Positions 42,805 to 52,154 of a DNA stretch of 64,000 nucleotides are shown here, in pieces. The notes under the pieces were generated by a model. The model had not been told where the DNA came from and did not search any database. It saw nothing but the letters and a program-made list of their open reading frames with translations. Source of the stretch: Streptomyces sp. NBC_01244 (GTDB lineage: Bacteria; Actinomycetota; Actinomycetes; Streptomycetales; Streptomycetaceae); NCBI RefSeq assembly GCF_035987325.1, contig NZ_CP108488.1, positions 62,001-126,000 of the forward strand, in the 5' to 3' direction. Within the stretch, counting starts at the first letter, position 1. The number at the start of each line of letters is the position of its first letter. The translations under genes and the position numbers were made by a program.

Positions 42805-44898
42805 TCAGGGGCAGCTGATGCGGGTGTCGCCCGCGTCGGTGGTGCAGGTGTCGGTGCCCATGCCGCCGTTGGCGGTGTCGTTGGCGCTGACACCGTCGGT
42901 GGTGGTCAGGCGGTCGTTGCCGTAGTAGCCCGTGAGGGTGTCGTTGCCCGGTCCGCCGCCCAGGGTGTCGTCGCCGAAGCCCCCGTCGATGTTGTCGTTG
43001 CCGGGCCCGCCGTGGACGGTGTCGTTGCCGTAGCTCGCGCGGACGGTGTCGTTGCCGCTGAGGGCGCAGATGACGTCGTTGGAGTAGCCACCGTTGAGGG
43101 TGTCCGTACCGCTGGTGCCGATGATCGTGCAGCCGCGGGAGTTGTTCACCGAGGTCGACGCGCCGGCGCTGTTGTTGGCCGGGTTCGGGTCCTGGGGCAG
43201 GGCGGTGGCGGAGGCGCTGTTCGTCAGGGTGCCGGTGGCACGCGGTTCGGCCGTCACCGTGACCGTGGCGCTCGCACCCGGTGCGAGGCTGCCGAGGGCG
43301 CAGGTGGCCCCGGTCGCCGATGTCGTACAGGTGCCCTGGGACGGAACGGCCGACAGGAGGGTGCCGCCGGCCCCCGAGAGGGTGTCGGTGAGCGTCACGC
43401 CGGTCGCGGTCACGGTGGACGTCGCGGCGCTGGAGACCCGTACGGTGTACGAGGCCTGGTCGCCGATGCTCACGGTCGTCGTTCCGGTGTTCGTCACCGA
43501 AAGGTCGGCGGCCGGAGGCGGAGGCGGGGTGCCGCCGCCGCCTTCGTAGCGGGCGATGCCGAAGGCGCCCAGCCCGGCCAGGCCCGCGGCCACGGTCTTC
43601 CCGTCGGGCTGCACGAGCAGTCCCCGAATCTCCTCACCGCCCAGCATGCCGGTGTACACCCGGCCGTCACCGCCGCCGAAGCCGGTGTCCAGACTGCCGC
43701 TCGGCAGGTAGCGGGCGAGGGCGAAGTCCGAGGCCTCCTGGCTGTCCGGGTCGTCTGCCGTGCCGCCGACGAGGATCTTCCCGTCCTGCTGGAGCGCCAT
43801 GTCGTAGGCCATCGCCGTGCTGAGGGGCCAGACGGTGGTGACCCGGCCGCCGGTGCCGAAGGCGGGGTCGGGAGTGCCGCCGGCGGTGAACCGGGCCAGC
43901 GCGAAACCGGTGTTGGCCGACCCGGCGGCGACGACCGCGCCGTCGGACTGGACCGCCACGGCGCGGCCGAAGTCCGTACCGCCGAAGTCCGCGGTGGCCA
44001 TACCGTCGCCGCTGAAGGATGTGTCGAGGCTGCCGTTGGACAGGTAGCGGGCCACTCCGAAGTCGAAAGCGGTACTGCCCACGTAGCCGACGGCGACGAA
44101 CCTGCCGTCCGGCTGGAGCGCCAGGCCGGTGGCCTGGCCGCCCGCCTCCCCGGGGAAGGTGGGAGCGAAGCCCGCCACCACCGTGCCGTCCCCGCCGAAC
44201 GACGGGTCCGCAGTGCCGTCCACGTTGAGGCGGGCCAGCGCGAAGCCCGCCCCGCCGCTGAGGCCGACCGCGAGGATCCTTCCGTCCGGCTGGACGACCA
44301 GGTCGGAGGCGCCCGAGGCGCTGCCGAACGACTCGACGCGGACCAGGCCGCCCGAGCCGAAGCTCTGGTCGAGGGAGCCGTCCGTGTTGTAGCGGGCGAC
44401 GGAGAAGATGCAGCAGCCCCCGCCCTCCTCCATGACCTCCGTACGGCCGGCGACCACGATCTTCCCGTCGGAGGGCTGAACCGCCACCGCCTCGGCCTGG
44501 TCGTCGCCCCCGAAGTCACTGGTCACCCGACCGTCGCCGCCGCCGAATCCGGAATCGACACTGCCGTTGGCGTTGTACCGGATCAGCGCCATGTCGAAGG
44601 GGACGCCCGGCCCCGTGACACGGCCGGCCACGACCAGCTTCCCGTCGCCCTGCCGGGCGACGTCCAGACCCTCCGCGTAGTCCCACGGCCCCCCGTCGTC
44701 GGGGAAGTACGTCTGGACCTTCCCGGAGCCGGCGAACGCGGGGTCCAGGTCCCCTGGGGCCGCGAGTGCGGTGCCGGGCAGCGCGAGGACCAGCGCCAGG
44801 GCGGCAGCGGACGCGGCTGCCACCATCCGCGCCGACCGTCCGCGGTGCCGGACGGAGCGGCGACGCCCTTCGGGTGCGCTGGGGTGTGAGTGGGTCAT
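42805..44898 (-). CDS. Large secreted protein: delta-60 repeats, DUF11-like domain, calcium-binding RTX-type repeats
   Basis: The product has 697 residues. A long signal peptide (MVAAASAAALALVLALPGTA, cleavage after ALA near residue 46) is followed by about eight repeats of the delta-60 type, each with 'DGKIVVAG...ALARYNxDGSLDxSFGxGG' (residues about 47-440), a beta-propeller-like array. A DUF11-type segment comes next (ADLSVTNTGTTTVSIGDQ; residues about 450-580). The end is a set of RTX-like nonapeptides (GNDTVRASYGNDTVHGG, then GGPGNDTLTG) that should bind calcium outside the cell, closing with a cysteine pair. The combination is unusual for one chain. The protein is probably extracellular or wall-associated. 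Confidence 0.85.
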   Translation of the reverse strand: MTHSHPSAPEGRRRSVRHRGRSARMVAAASAAALALVLALPGTALAAPGDLDPAFAGSGKVQTYFPDDGGPWDYAEGLDVARQGDGKLVVAGRVTGPGVPFDMALIRYNANGSVDSGFGGGDGRVTSDFGGDDQAEAVAVQPSDGKIVVAGRTEVMEEGGGCCIFSVARYNTDGSLDQSFGSGGLVRVESFGSASGASDLVVQPDGRILAVGLSGGAGFALARLNVDGTADPSFGGDGTVVAGFAPTFPGEAGGQATGLALQPDGRFVAVGYVGSTAFDFGVARYLSNGSLDTSFSGDGMATADFGGTDFGRAVAVQSDGAVVAAGSANTGFALARFTAGGTPDPAFGTGGRVTTVWPLSTAMAYDMALQQDGKILVGGTADDPDSQEASDFALARYLPSGSLDTGFGGGDGRVYTGMLGGEEIRGLLVQPDGKTVAAGLAGLGAFGIARYEGGGGTPPPPPAADLSVTNTGTTTVSIGDQASYTVRVSSAATSTVTATGVTLTDTLSGAGGTLLSAVPSQGTCTTSATGATCALGSLAPGASATVTVTAEPRATGTLTNSASATALPQDPNPANNSAGASTSVNNSRGCTIIGTSGTDTLNGGYSNDVICALSGNDTVRASYGNDTVHGGPGNDNIDGGFGDDTLGGGPGNDTLTGYYGNDRLTTTDGVSANDTANGGMGTDTCTTDAGDTRISCP

Positions 44899-45249
44899 GG
44901 GCGTACGGACCTCCGAGTCGCGCCGAAACGAGCAGGCAGCAGCTTTGTGCCGAACGTGCGCCGGACGTCCGAGGCGCGGGCCGCGCTAAGCCCTCCGAGG
45001 GCGGAGTTCCACCCCTGCGGACGAACCGGCGGGGTTCCCCGGACCGCGAGGAGTCGAGGCGGCCGCCGCCCTCTACACCGCGCAGTGCCGGCTCTGCGGC
45101 GGCGCGTACAAGCTGCCCCGGCGCCTGGTTGTCCCCGCAGCGCCGGTCGGTACCGCGACATCGCCCTGATCGGCCCGGATCACGGACTGGATGTGGGCGA
45201 TCCGCATGATCGCTTCGCGTAGATCCGGCCAGTGGTCGGGATGTCGAGC
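44899..45249. other. No gene seen
   Basis: The short plus-strand frames here (for example one with CRLCGGAYKLPRR) have no reliable start and no recognised family. Confidence 0.35.
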
Positions 45250-45691
45250 AAGACATTGACTACTACGACGCCCTCGTCGATGCGCCGGCCCTGTGCATCG
45301 AGACCATGCGGGCCATGGCGCTGAAGTCCGCGATGTACGAGCTGAGCGTCTGGACGAGAAGGCCGCCGAGCTCGCTCTGGCGGTGGCCGTGGTCGTCATT
45401 TCGCACGCCCTGATTGCCCAGTTCACCGTCATGACCCGGATCCAGCGGCGCACCGGCATCCTCTTCGTCCACGCCACCGACATGGAGGACGGGATGTCCG
45501 GCGGAACCTGGGTCCACGGCGACTTCACCCACCAGTCCTACCGCACCGCCTTCGGTCCGGTGAACCCGAGGTTCTGGATCGATGCACCCGAGACGGAGCG
45601 CCGCCATCAGGTCCTCGAGGTCCCATACGCCGAGATCGGCATTGCCGAGCGAGGAAAGACGGCGGCCATCGCCTTCGCGGCCTCGGAGTAG
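45250..45691 (+). pseudogene. Frameshifted hypothetical protein
   Basis: The first part reads QDIDYYDALVDAPALCIETM and KSAMYELSVW. One frame change near 45350 then connects to DEKAAELALAVAVVVISHAL, HATDMEDGMSGGTWVHGDFT and a clear end at FAASE. The C-terminal part is strongly coding-like. No family was recognised. A single indel, either real or a sequence error, separates the halves. Confidence 0.5.
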
Positions 45692-46801
45692 CGGCCGTCT
45701 CGTCGTCCGGCGCGATCGGTTTGGGCGGCGGCGCGATCCGGTCCGCCTCGACCCCGAGCTCGTGCGGGTGGACACAGGCCGGGGTTCCGTCGGCGGTTTA
45801 CCGCCACCCGTCGGCCGGGTCGAACGGGCCCTCCCGGCCGGGCCGGTACGTAGACCCCAAAGCCTCGCGCGGCAGCCGCTTCGAGGGGTAGATCCCACAC
45901 GCCGGATGGTCCTCGCCCGAGGCGAACGGCTCACTCATCCCCGGGTCATAGCCCCCCAACGACCGCTGGAGGACCTCACCACACGGACGAGAACGGATCC
46001 CACCCCGGCGTCCGGGGTGGGATCCGCCACGCCTTCGTAGGGCCTGCGCCCTCAGCTTCGGAACGTCGATTCCGGGTTGCTCGACCACCTCAGCCGGCGG
46101 CCGACAGCACCGGATGCTCGATGTGGTGGTGCTTGACCTCTACGCCCCGCTCGCCGCCCCACGCCGTCCAGACACGACGCGCAACTGCCTCTGCGACCGC
46201 CACGGAGCTCTTCCGGACCATGGAATCGGGGACTCTGCTGTGTGACGCCCAGTCTCGGCTTATGCTCCCTGCTCCCTGCTCCCTGCTCCCTGCTGGGTGC
46301 TGGGTGCTGGGTGCTGCCACACTCCAGCTGTGACGGACATAGCAGGGCAGTTGATCCCCGTGGCATCCGCGCCTGCCGGAGTCGCCCTCACGCTCCTAGG
46401 AAACGTGTATTTGGAGACATGCAGGGGGTCGCGGATCGCATCGACGACCTCATCGGTCAGGTCCGACGGCAAGGCACGGGCGCCCGCATCGTTGGCCCCC
46501 GCAGCACGTTCAACTTGATCACGATGCTGGAGGGGTAGATTGCCCCGGTCTGCCATCTGGTCGCCGAAGTTGGGCGCTCAGGAAACGGTGCCGCCCTCGT
46601 TGAGCCTGCTCGACAGTTGGTGAAGACACGGGACGCCTTGATCGATCTCCTTCGGAGCGACGATGGCATGTCTTCGCCCTGAGAGCCGGGGATCAGCGTT
46701 ACGCCCGGGCGAGAGTTGTCCGTCAGCGAAGGAGTGCAGTCGCCTCACGGCTTTCGGAACGGCTTGAGGCGGCCCCGGGTTGCGGTCTGTCCTGGCCCCG
46801 C
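45692..46801. other. Mostly non-coding stretch with a 7-bp tandem repeat
   Basis: A possible 46-residue minus-strand frame at 45798-45938 (SEPFASGEDHPACGIYPSKR) is coding-like but unconfirmed. From 46263 there is an array of 7-bp repeats. Nothing else is supported. Confidence 0.4.
46263..46318. repeat. Array of eight 7-bp repeats (TGCTCCC x4, TGCTGGG x3, TGCTGCC)
   Basis: Eight consecutive heptamers share TGCT and differ in the last three bases. The first four end in CCC and the next three in GGG, so the two halves could pair as a stem. It is upstream of no obvious gene. Confidence 0.9.
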
Positions 46802-47173
46802 TCACGGGTTCTCTCGGTCGAGGAAGCGAGGGTCGGCCGTCTGGATGTAGTGGCTGAGGAGTTCGCGGTTGTGGAAGGCGGAGTGCAGAAGGACGGCCGG
46901 CTCCGTGAGGGCCTCGAGGTCAGGGCTTGTGACCACGAAGGTGCCGGCCTCTGATCCAAAAAATTGGAGCTCGTTGCCGTTTTCGGGCATGTGGGAGTGG
47001 GCCAGTGACCGGGCCAGGCCTTCCCAGCCGTAACCATGGGATTCGGCGTTGTGTTCTTCGAAGACGTCGGCCACCTGCTCCATGGCACCGTCGAACAGAT
47101 AGAGGCAGTGGGAGCTGTCGGCCTCACTGTGTTCGTCCAGGTGGAACGGGGCCAGGGCTGATACGTCGGTCAT
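46802..47173 (-). CDS. Imm51-like immunity protein
   Basis: The product has 123 acidic residues. The central pattern EEHNAESHGYGWEGLARSLA followed by HMPENGNELQFFGSEAGTFV and a helix starting SPDLEALTEP matches the Imm51 layout ('GxGYxWxxLAR...FDxEAGMFxxxSxDxxAL'). Such proteins neutralise polymorphic toxins inside the cell; no toxin gene is next to it, so it is an orphan immunity gene. I chose the ATG of TDVSALAPFHLDEHSE because the upstream extension has a non-coding character. Confidence 0.7.
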   Translation of the reverse strand: MTDVSALAPFHLDEHSEADSSHCLYLFDGAMEQVADVFEEHNAESHGYGWEGLARSLAHSHMPENGNELQFFGSEAGTFVVTSPDLEALTEPAVLLHSAFHNRELLSHYIQTADPRFLDRENP

Positions 47174-47533
47174 GCCGTGATGGTAGAGATGGCCTTGATC
47201 CGAGCCTGATCCGGGGCCCGTCGGGCTGAGCGGGGCGGCCGGGATGGCCAGACTACGCCCCGTACTCGTCGCCGAACCTCCCCTCGCCCCAGCGCCTGCT
47301 GTGGTCGGGTAGCCGGAGATCAGCAGTGGTCTCTGGTTACCCGACCTCATCCGGGGTGACTGGGCGCGGCAGTTGGCCCGTCTGGCTTCCCAACGGAGAA
47401 GTCAAACAGCTCGGGAGTCCGCTGCGGGTAGTGGAGTCGTTCCTCAGATGTCTTGCCCATGACCCCACTGGGCGTCGGGACTCACTCACAGTCAGGCGAG
47501 TGGGGATGAAGGGTGACCGCGTATTCTCCGGGG
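47174..47533. other. Intergenic region between divergent immunity-like genes
   Basis: This is the divergent spacer between the Imm51-like and DUF4279 genes. No frame in it is convincing. It presumably holds both promoters, but no clear boxes were recognised. Confidence 0.4.
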
Positions 47534-48025
47534 ATGCCTCTCCACCAGTACGTCTACTTCGCTCTGTCCAGCCGAAGCATTACCGCGCAGGAGATAACTG
47601 ATGCGCTGGGTATCGAGCCTGATGAGACGAGAGTGGTCAACCCGCGCCGTCTCCCTGTTGACCCGGCGAATCCGTTCTGTCAGATCTGGAAGGTCGTGTG
47701 CAGGGAACCGGGCCTGTGCGTGGACGAACAGATCGCGCACGTCCTGGGCCGTCTCCGGCCACAGACCGACCGCATAGCCGAGCTCATGAAGCAGTACAAC
47801 AGTGCAGACGGCGAAGACGAGCCGTACCTCGAAGCCCGGCTGGAGGTGGTGCGCTACTTCAATGACACCGAGCAGCAGGACGAGGCCGGGCAGCCGCAGG
47901 ATAGGGACAAGCACAACCTCTTCGGCTGGGCGCTCGACCGCGAAGCGATCACCTTTCTTGCCGCTACTGGCGCGCTTCTGGACGTCGATGAGTACGACAT
48001 GACCCCTTCCCCGGCGTCGGCCTGA
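47534..48025 (+). CDS. DUF4279-like protein
   Basis: The product has 163 residues. It begins with HQYVYFALSSRSITAQEITD and continues with ALGIEPDETRVVNP, the DUF4279 opening pattern (a strand, then a helix of the type 'xxxxEIxxxLGIxPdxxxxkG'). It then has a helical part (DEQIAHVLGRLRPQTDRIAE) and a closing strand-helix with LFGWALDREAITFLAATGA. DUF4279 proteins are frequent as orphan immunity-type or stress proteins; the molecular role is unknown. The ATG of PLHQYVYF gives the family start; seven more codons upstream are in frame but not conserved-looking. Confidence 0.75.
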   Translation: MPLHQYVYFALSSRSITAQEITDALGIEPDETRVVNPRRLPVDPANPFCQIWKVVCREPGLCVDEQIAHVLGRLRPQTDRIAELMKQYNSADGEDEPYLEARLEVVRYFNDTEQQDEAGQPQDRDKHNLFGWALDREAITFLAATGALLDVDEYDMTPSPASA

Positions 48026-48097
48026 GCGCCCACGAGATGCCCGCCTACTCCGTTCGTTCTTGGCGCCTTGAAGACACCACCATGGCTTCGGGCCGGG

Positions 48098-49288
48098 TCA
48101 GTGCAGCGTGGCCGGTGGCGGTGCAACTTCGTAGAGCCGCCGGTCACGGATGAGGGCCCAGAGGACATTGACGCGGCGTCGGGCGAGGGCGATCACGGCC
48201 TGGGTATGGCGTTTCCCCTCGGATCGTTTGCGGTCGTAGAAGGCCCGGGAGTTCGGGTCGTAGCGGACGCTGGTCAGCGCGGACATGTAGAAGACCCGCT
48301 GGAGGCCGCGGTGGGAGTGGCGGGGACGGTGGAGGGTGCCGCTCTTCTTCCCCGAGTCGTGCGGCGCCGGCGCAAGACCAGCGAACGCGGCCAGCCGGTC
48401 CGGGGTCGCGAAGAAGGTGAGGTCGCTGCCGACTCCGGCGAGGAACTCGGCGCCGAGGAGAGGTCCGATGCCGGGCATGCTCGTGATGATCTCGGCGAGG
48501 TCGTGTGCGCGGAAGCGGTCCTCGATGAGCCGGTCGACCTCCGCGACCTTTTCGTTTAGCACCCGCACGTCCGCGGCAAGGGTCCGCACCAGCTGGGCGA
48601 TGACCGCCTCGCCAGGGACTGCGGTGTGTTGCTGTTCGGCGGTCTCGATTGCCGTCGTCGCGAGCTCCTCCGGACTGCGGACGCCTCGAGCGCGGAGCCA
48701 GCGGGTCAGTCGGGTGGTGCCCATGCGTCGGATCGCGGCCGGGGTCTGGTAGCCGTCAAGGAGGATGAGCGGGCCGGTGCTGGTGAGGACGAGAGCTCGT
48801 TCCAGTGCGGGGAACATGCCGGTCAGCGTGGAGCGCAGACGGTTGATCGCCCGGGTCCGGTCACGGACGAGATCCGTGCGGCGGCTGGTGAGGATCTTCA
48901 GCTCGATAGTGGCCTCATCGGTGGGCCGCATCGGCTTGAGGTCGCGGCGGATGCGGGCCTGATCGGCGATCACGAGCGCGTCGCGGGCGTCGGTCTTCCC
49001 CTCGCCGCGGTATCCGTCACTGGCCCGGTTGACGACGCGGCCGGGGATGTAGAGGAGCTCCTGGTCGTGGCCGGTGAGCAGGGCCAGGAGCAGTGCGGGT
49101 TCCCCACCGGCCATGTCGACGGCCCAGGTGACGTGGTCGGCCAGGGCGAGGACGTCTTGGAGGAGCTGGAGTAACTCAGGTTCTCCGTTCGGCACCCGCC
49201 GGGACAGCAGTTTCGCCCCGTCCTGGTTGATGACGACGCAGTGGTGGTGGGTCTTGCCACTGTCGATTCCGGCCCAGATCCGGTTCAT
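48098..49288 (-). CDS. IS110-family transposase (second element)
   Basis: The product has 396 residues and looks intact. DEDD domain: IWAGIDSGKTHHHCVVINQD, WAVDMAGGEPALLLALL and GKTDARDALVIADQARIR. Tnp domain: IITSMPGIGPLLGAEFLAGV, then FAGLAPAPHDSGKKSG with the likely catalytic serine, and AFYDRKRSEGKRHTQAVIAL near the end. It is distant from the IS110 transposase at 30882-32120. The element's ends were not determined, so the position of its bridge RNA is unknown; it should be in the non-coding sequence flanking the gene. A small relic of a related transposase is present near 52,040-52,110. Confidence 0.93.
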   Translation of the reverse strand: MNRIWAGIDSGKTHHHCVVINQDGAKLLSRRVPNGEPELLQLLQDVLALADHVTWAVDMAGGEPALLLALLTGHDQELLYIPGRVVNRASDGYRGEGKTDARDALVIADQARIRRDLKPMRPTDEATIELKILTSRRTDLVRDRTRAINRLRSTLTGMFPALERALVLTSTGPLILLDGYQTPAAIRRMGTTRLTRWLRARGVRSPEELATTAIETAEQQHTAVPGEAVIAQLVRTLAADVRVLNEKVAEVDRLIEDRFRAHDLAEIITSMPGIGPLLGAEFLAGVGSDLTFFATPDRLAAFAGLAPAPHDSGKKSGTLHRPRHSHRGLQRVFYMSALTSVRYDPNSRAFYDRKRSEGKRHTQAVIALARRRVNVLWALIRDRRLYEVAPPPATLH

Positions 49289-49584
49289 CGTGCTCCAGAC
49301 GATCGTGCGTGCAGGTCTGCCGCAGACGACCTCGCCGGCATGGCCTTACGCAGCGATCTTTGTCGCACTTCCCAATCTGGCGGCCGGGTCGTCGTGGGGA
49401 AGCCGGGCGGCCAAGCCATTGCAGCCACGGGTGGCAGCCAACTAGAAGCCACACCCGGCACCCCCGGGCGGCGCAACCATACGAAGGGCTCTGCCATCCC
49501 GTCCCAGGAACGTAAGGCCAACTAGAGCGCTAAGTTCGGAAGCCTCTGAGCTGCAGCGATGTCTGGGAAGTAGACGTCCGAGGG

Positions 49585-49998
49585 CTACGCGAACCCGCTC
49601 GTCCGGTCGGCTGGGTATGGGGTCGTCGCACGGAAGAGGGCCAGGAGGGCCTGGGCCGATGGGGTGTCGGCGTCGAAGAACTGCGTGGCCAGCGCGGGTG
49701 GCACGGCCGTTCCGTGCATGCGGACCTCGTGGCACCTAAAGCAGAACGCCGCTTCGAACAGCGCCAGGTCGAGCGAGTCCTCGTACGCCCGGACGCTCCA
49801 GCCTGGCGAGAAGCCGCAGCGGTGTTGTTCGCTGCCGGGCAGGTTCTCGATCAAGGTCAGAGCGTCGGTGGCCTCGCTCCCGGCCCAGTGGGCGACCGCC
49901 CTGCCGGGATACGGGGCGCCCCGCTTGGTCGGGAGGGCGGAGATCCTCACGACCTCGATCAGCACGGTGGCGGCAACGGCTTCGGTGGGGAGCTGCAT
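49585..49998 (-). CDS. Hypothetical protein, 137 residues
   Basis: The product is soluble and has an alpha/beta composition: QLPTEAVAATVLIEVVRISA at the start, SEATDALTLIENLPGSEQHR in the middle, and ALFEAAFCFRCHEVRMHGTA, which has two cysteines and two histidines that could bind metal. No family was recognised. The ATG of QLPTEAV was chosen; a TTG ten codons earlier is possible. It lies in the orphan-immunity zone. Confidence 0.55.
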   Translation of the reverse strand: MQLPTEAVAATVLIEVVRISALPTKRGAPYPGRAVAHWAGSEATDALTLIENLPGSEQHRCGFSPGWSVRAYEDSLDLALFEAAFCFRCHEVRMHGTAVPPALATQFFDADTPSAQALLALFRATTPYPADRTSGFA

Positions 49999-50059
49999 GT
50001 GCGCAGTCTGCCCGCCGTAGAAGGCCAACTGCAGTTGTGAGCCTCACATCCGTGAGACT

Positions 50060-50325
50060 CAGCGCTGCAGTTGGCCCCGACGGCGAAGTAAAGCGCTCAG
50101 CAGGTGTGCGGGACGGAAGAGCAGGGCAACCTCCCCAGCGGCCCTGGAAGGCCACAGCCCGGTCGATCTCCGCAGCGGGGATCCCGTGTTCAAGCCATAC
50201 CTCGCGACAGAGCGTAAGGTCGCGGCGGGGAGCGCACAGCCCATGTCCCTCAACGAAGTACCGGGCTCGCCGGCTTAGGCTTTCCGGCGCCACCCAGGCA
50301 GGACAACTAGAACGCTCAGGGGCCA
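50060..50325 (-). pseudogene. Fragment of a conserved actinomycete small protein
   Basis: The minus strand encodes LSRRARYFVEGHGLCAPRRD, LTLCREVWLEHGIPAAEIDR and AVAFQGRWGG, an N-terminal piece with strong coding bias. It then loses its frame. Related full-length proteins, as I recall them, continue with a SMI1/KNR4-like region, which suggests an immunity-type protein, but that part is missing here. Confidence 0.45.
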
Positions 50326-50356
50326 ACTACGACGCCAAAGGGCCAACCAGACCCGG
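50301..50356. repeat. Imperfect 20-bp tandem repeat (GGCCAACTAGAACGC type)
   Basis: Three consecutive units of about 20 bp begin GGACAACTAGAACGC, GGCCAACTACGACGC and GGCCAACCAGACCCG. A further single unit (GGCCAACTAGAGCGC) lies at about 49517, just upstream of the IS110 transposase gene. Function unknown. Confidence 0.7.
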
Positions 50357-50372
50357 ACTCCGCGTGGCCAGG

Positions 50373-51671
50373 TCAGGCGCCGGCATTGGCTCCGCGGTCC
50401 GGGAGGAGCTCGGGCGTCCCCTCCACCAGTACTACGACCCCGGCCACCTCGCAGGCTTCGGTGCGGCCGACCCAGACGGGATAGGTACCGTCCCCCGTCG
50501 TCGCGAAGGCCGCCAGCTCGCCGCCGGAGGCATGGTCCCGGGTACGGAGCAGGTACATGGAGTCGCTGAATTCCTTGTAGACGTCCGGGTCCAGGTCCGG
50601 GTCTGCCTGGATCATGCCTTTCTCAAAGAGGGCGAGGAGCGGCTCCCATGCACCGGCATCGGCGAAGCAACCGGTGGCGCCGTCCGTGACGAATCCGGAG
50701 ATCTGGTTCTCGATGAACAGCCGAGGGTCGTCTTTGGGCGTGAGCGCCATCTCCCAGGTCACGGCGGGAGCCGCGCTGACGAGGAGGCGGACAGCCAGGG
50801 GGTCGGTGCGCGTGACCTCGCTCTGCTCCCACTCGCAGTGGTAGGTGTGGCGGGCCCGCGCCTCGTCCAGTACGTACTCCCCGGGCGGGACGGGGACCGT
50901 GACGTGGGGTCCGTCTGCGTGGTCGATGTCCGGGCCGGAAACGGCCAGTAGCCCGCTGGGCACGCGCAGGGTGCCGATGCTCCGCGGCTCCACAATCGTC
51001 ATCTCAGGGTGGTACCCGTCGGTCACGCGCACCCCGGGTCGGAACAGCTCACCAATCGGTCCGGGCTGCGCGGGGCGGGGCGGACGCCAGGAGGTGGCGG
51101 GAGCGTGGCTGCTGCTGTCGTCGGCTGCCGAGGCCGCCTCGGCGACCTCGAAGTCCGTTGTCTCCGCTACTCCGTGGAACTGGGCCGAGAGAAGGGGCCG
51201 CTCTCCGAAGACAGGCCGTTCCATCCAGCGCTCGTTGTCGCGGACCTGGGGCGCGGTGATGTCGCCTCCTCCGAGCTTGCCCCTGGGCTCCTCCGTCCGC
51301 CGGCCCCTCCCGTCCGGGAAGAGCTCCACGGTGACGCGCGGGCACGCCTGGTCGAATTCCGCCATGTCCGGGCCGGTGTACTTCCAGCAGACGGTGTACC
51401 GGTGCAGCAGGCGCATCTGGTCGTCCAGCAGCCGCATGTCCAGGTCGTAGGTACGGCGACCCTTCGCGTCGTAGACCAACAGACCGACATGGTGATCCCG
51501 CCAGGAGACGAGCCGGACCTCCAGCGGAGCCTCCCGGCCCGCCATCCGGTAGACCACCACGTACGGAAGCCCGGCTGCATCCCGCTCACGGGCTTCCTTC
51601 ACGGATATCGGCCGCCATAGGACGCGAGCCTCCAGGTCCCACGCCTGCGCGTACCCCACCTCAACCACCAT
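50373..51671 (-). CDS. DUF4241-like protein
   Basis: The product has 432 residues. The N-terminal half is a beta-rich unassigned domain (HHVGLLVYDAKGRRTYDLDM). The C-terminal half shows the DUF4241 order: LRVPSGLLAVSGPDID, VPPGEYVLDEARARHTYHCE, AVTWEMALTPKDDPR and GFVTDGATGCFADAGAWEPL, which resembles the 'GYGVDAGTGCFAD' core, ending with GDGTYPVWVGRT. DUF4241 proteins occur widely among orphan immunity and stress genes. The start was taken at the first in-frame codon before VEVGYAQAWDLEARV. It is a single gene on the minus strand. Confidence 0.75.
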   Translation of the reverse strand: MVVEVGYAQAWDLEARVLWRPISVKEARERDAAGLPYVVVYRMAGREAPLEVRLVSWRDHHVGLLVYDAKGRRTYDLDMRLLDDQMRLLHRYTVCWKYTGPDMAEFDQACPRVTVELFPDGRGRRTEEPRGKLGGGDITAPQVRDNERWMERPVFGERPLLSAQFHGVAETTDFEVAEAASAADDSSSHAPATSWRPPRPAQPGPIGELFRPGVRVTDGYHPEMTIVEPRSIGTLRVPSGLLAVSGPDIDHADGPHVTVPVPPGEYVLDEARARHTYHCEWEQSEVTRTDPLAVRLLVSAAPAVTWEMALTPKDDPRLFIENQISGFVTDGATGCFADAGAWEPLLALFEKGMIQADPDLDPDVYKEFSDSMYLLRTRDHASGGELAAFATTGDGTYPVWVGRTEACEVAGVVVLVEGTPELLPDRGANAGA

Positions 51672-52154
51672 TGCCGCTCCCCCGTCGCCTACGTACCGAG
51701 CTGCAACATAGCCGCCACCTGCGACAACGGCCGTGTCCCGTGGCTCTACTGCTGAGTCGGTACAGGGGCGTGACCACGGTGGCGCGGGAGAGCTCGTTGA
51801 CCACGTGCCGCCACGTGCCAGCCCCGAATTCTCCAGGGCCGTGGTGCGGGTCGGGTACGCGAGTGCACGGCATGTGGGAGCTGGCGTCGCCGACGGCGAC
51901 CTTTCCTCTGCTTTCTTCGCTCCTGGCCCTGCGACCCCGCAGACGGTGCCGATGTCCTCACGACCGAGGTGAGATGGTGATGGTCGACCGGCAGGCCGTA
52001 CGGGCCGTTGGCCATGTGGCCGACCAAATCCGCGCCGGCCGCCTCAGGCCGCCGCCGGCTCCGGCGAGGAACTCGGCGCCGAAGAGGGGCCGTTGCCGGG
52101 CGGGACGGCGGGGGCGCGGCGCCCGGTTCCCACGCGCGAACCGGCTCACGGGCC
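51672..52154. other. Intergenic stretch with a small IS110 transposase relic
   Basis: On the minus strand, about 52,040-52,110 encodes PLFGAEFLAGAGG, matching the 'GxGPLLGAEFLAxVG' strand of IS110 transposases. Nothing more of the element remains. The rest has no supported gene. Confidence 0.5.

Noticed and set aside
46263..46318. The heptamer array as a CRISPR-like repeat
   Set aside because: Units are 7 bp, contiguous and without spacers; no cas genes are present.
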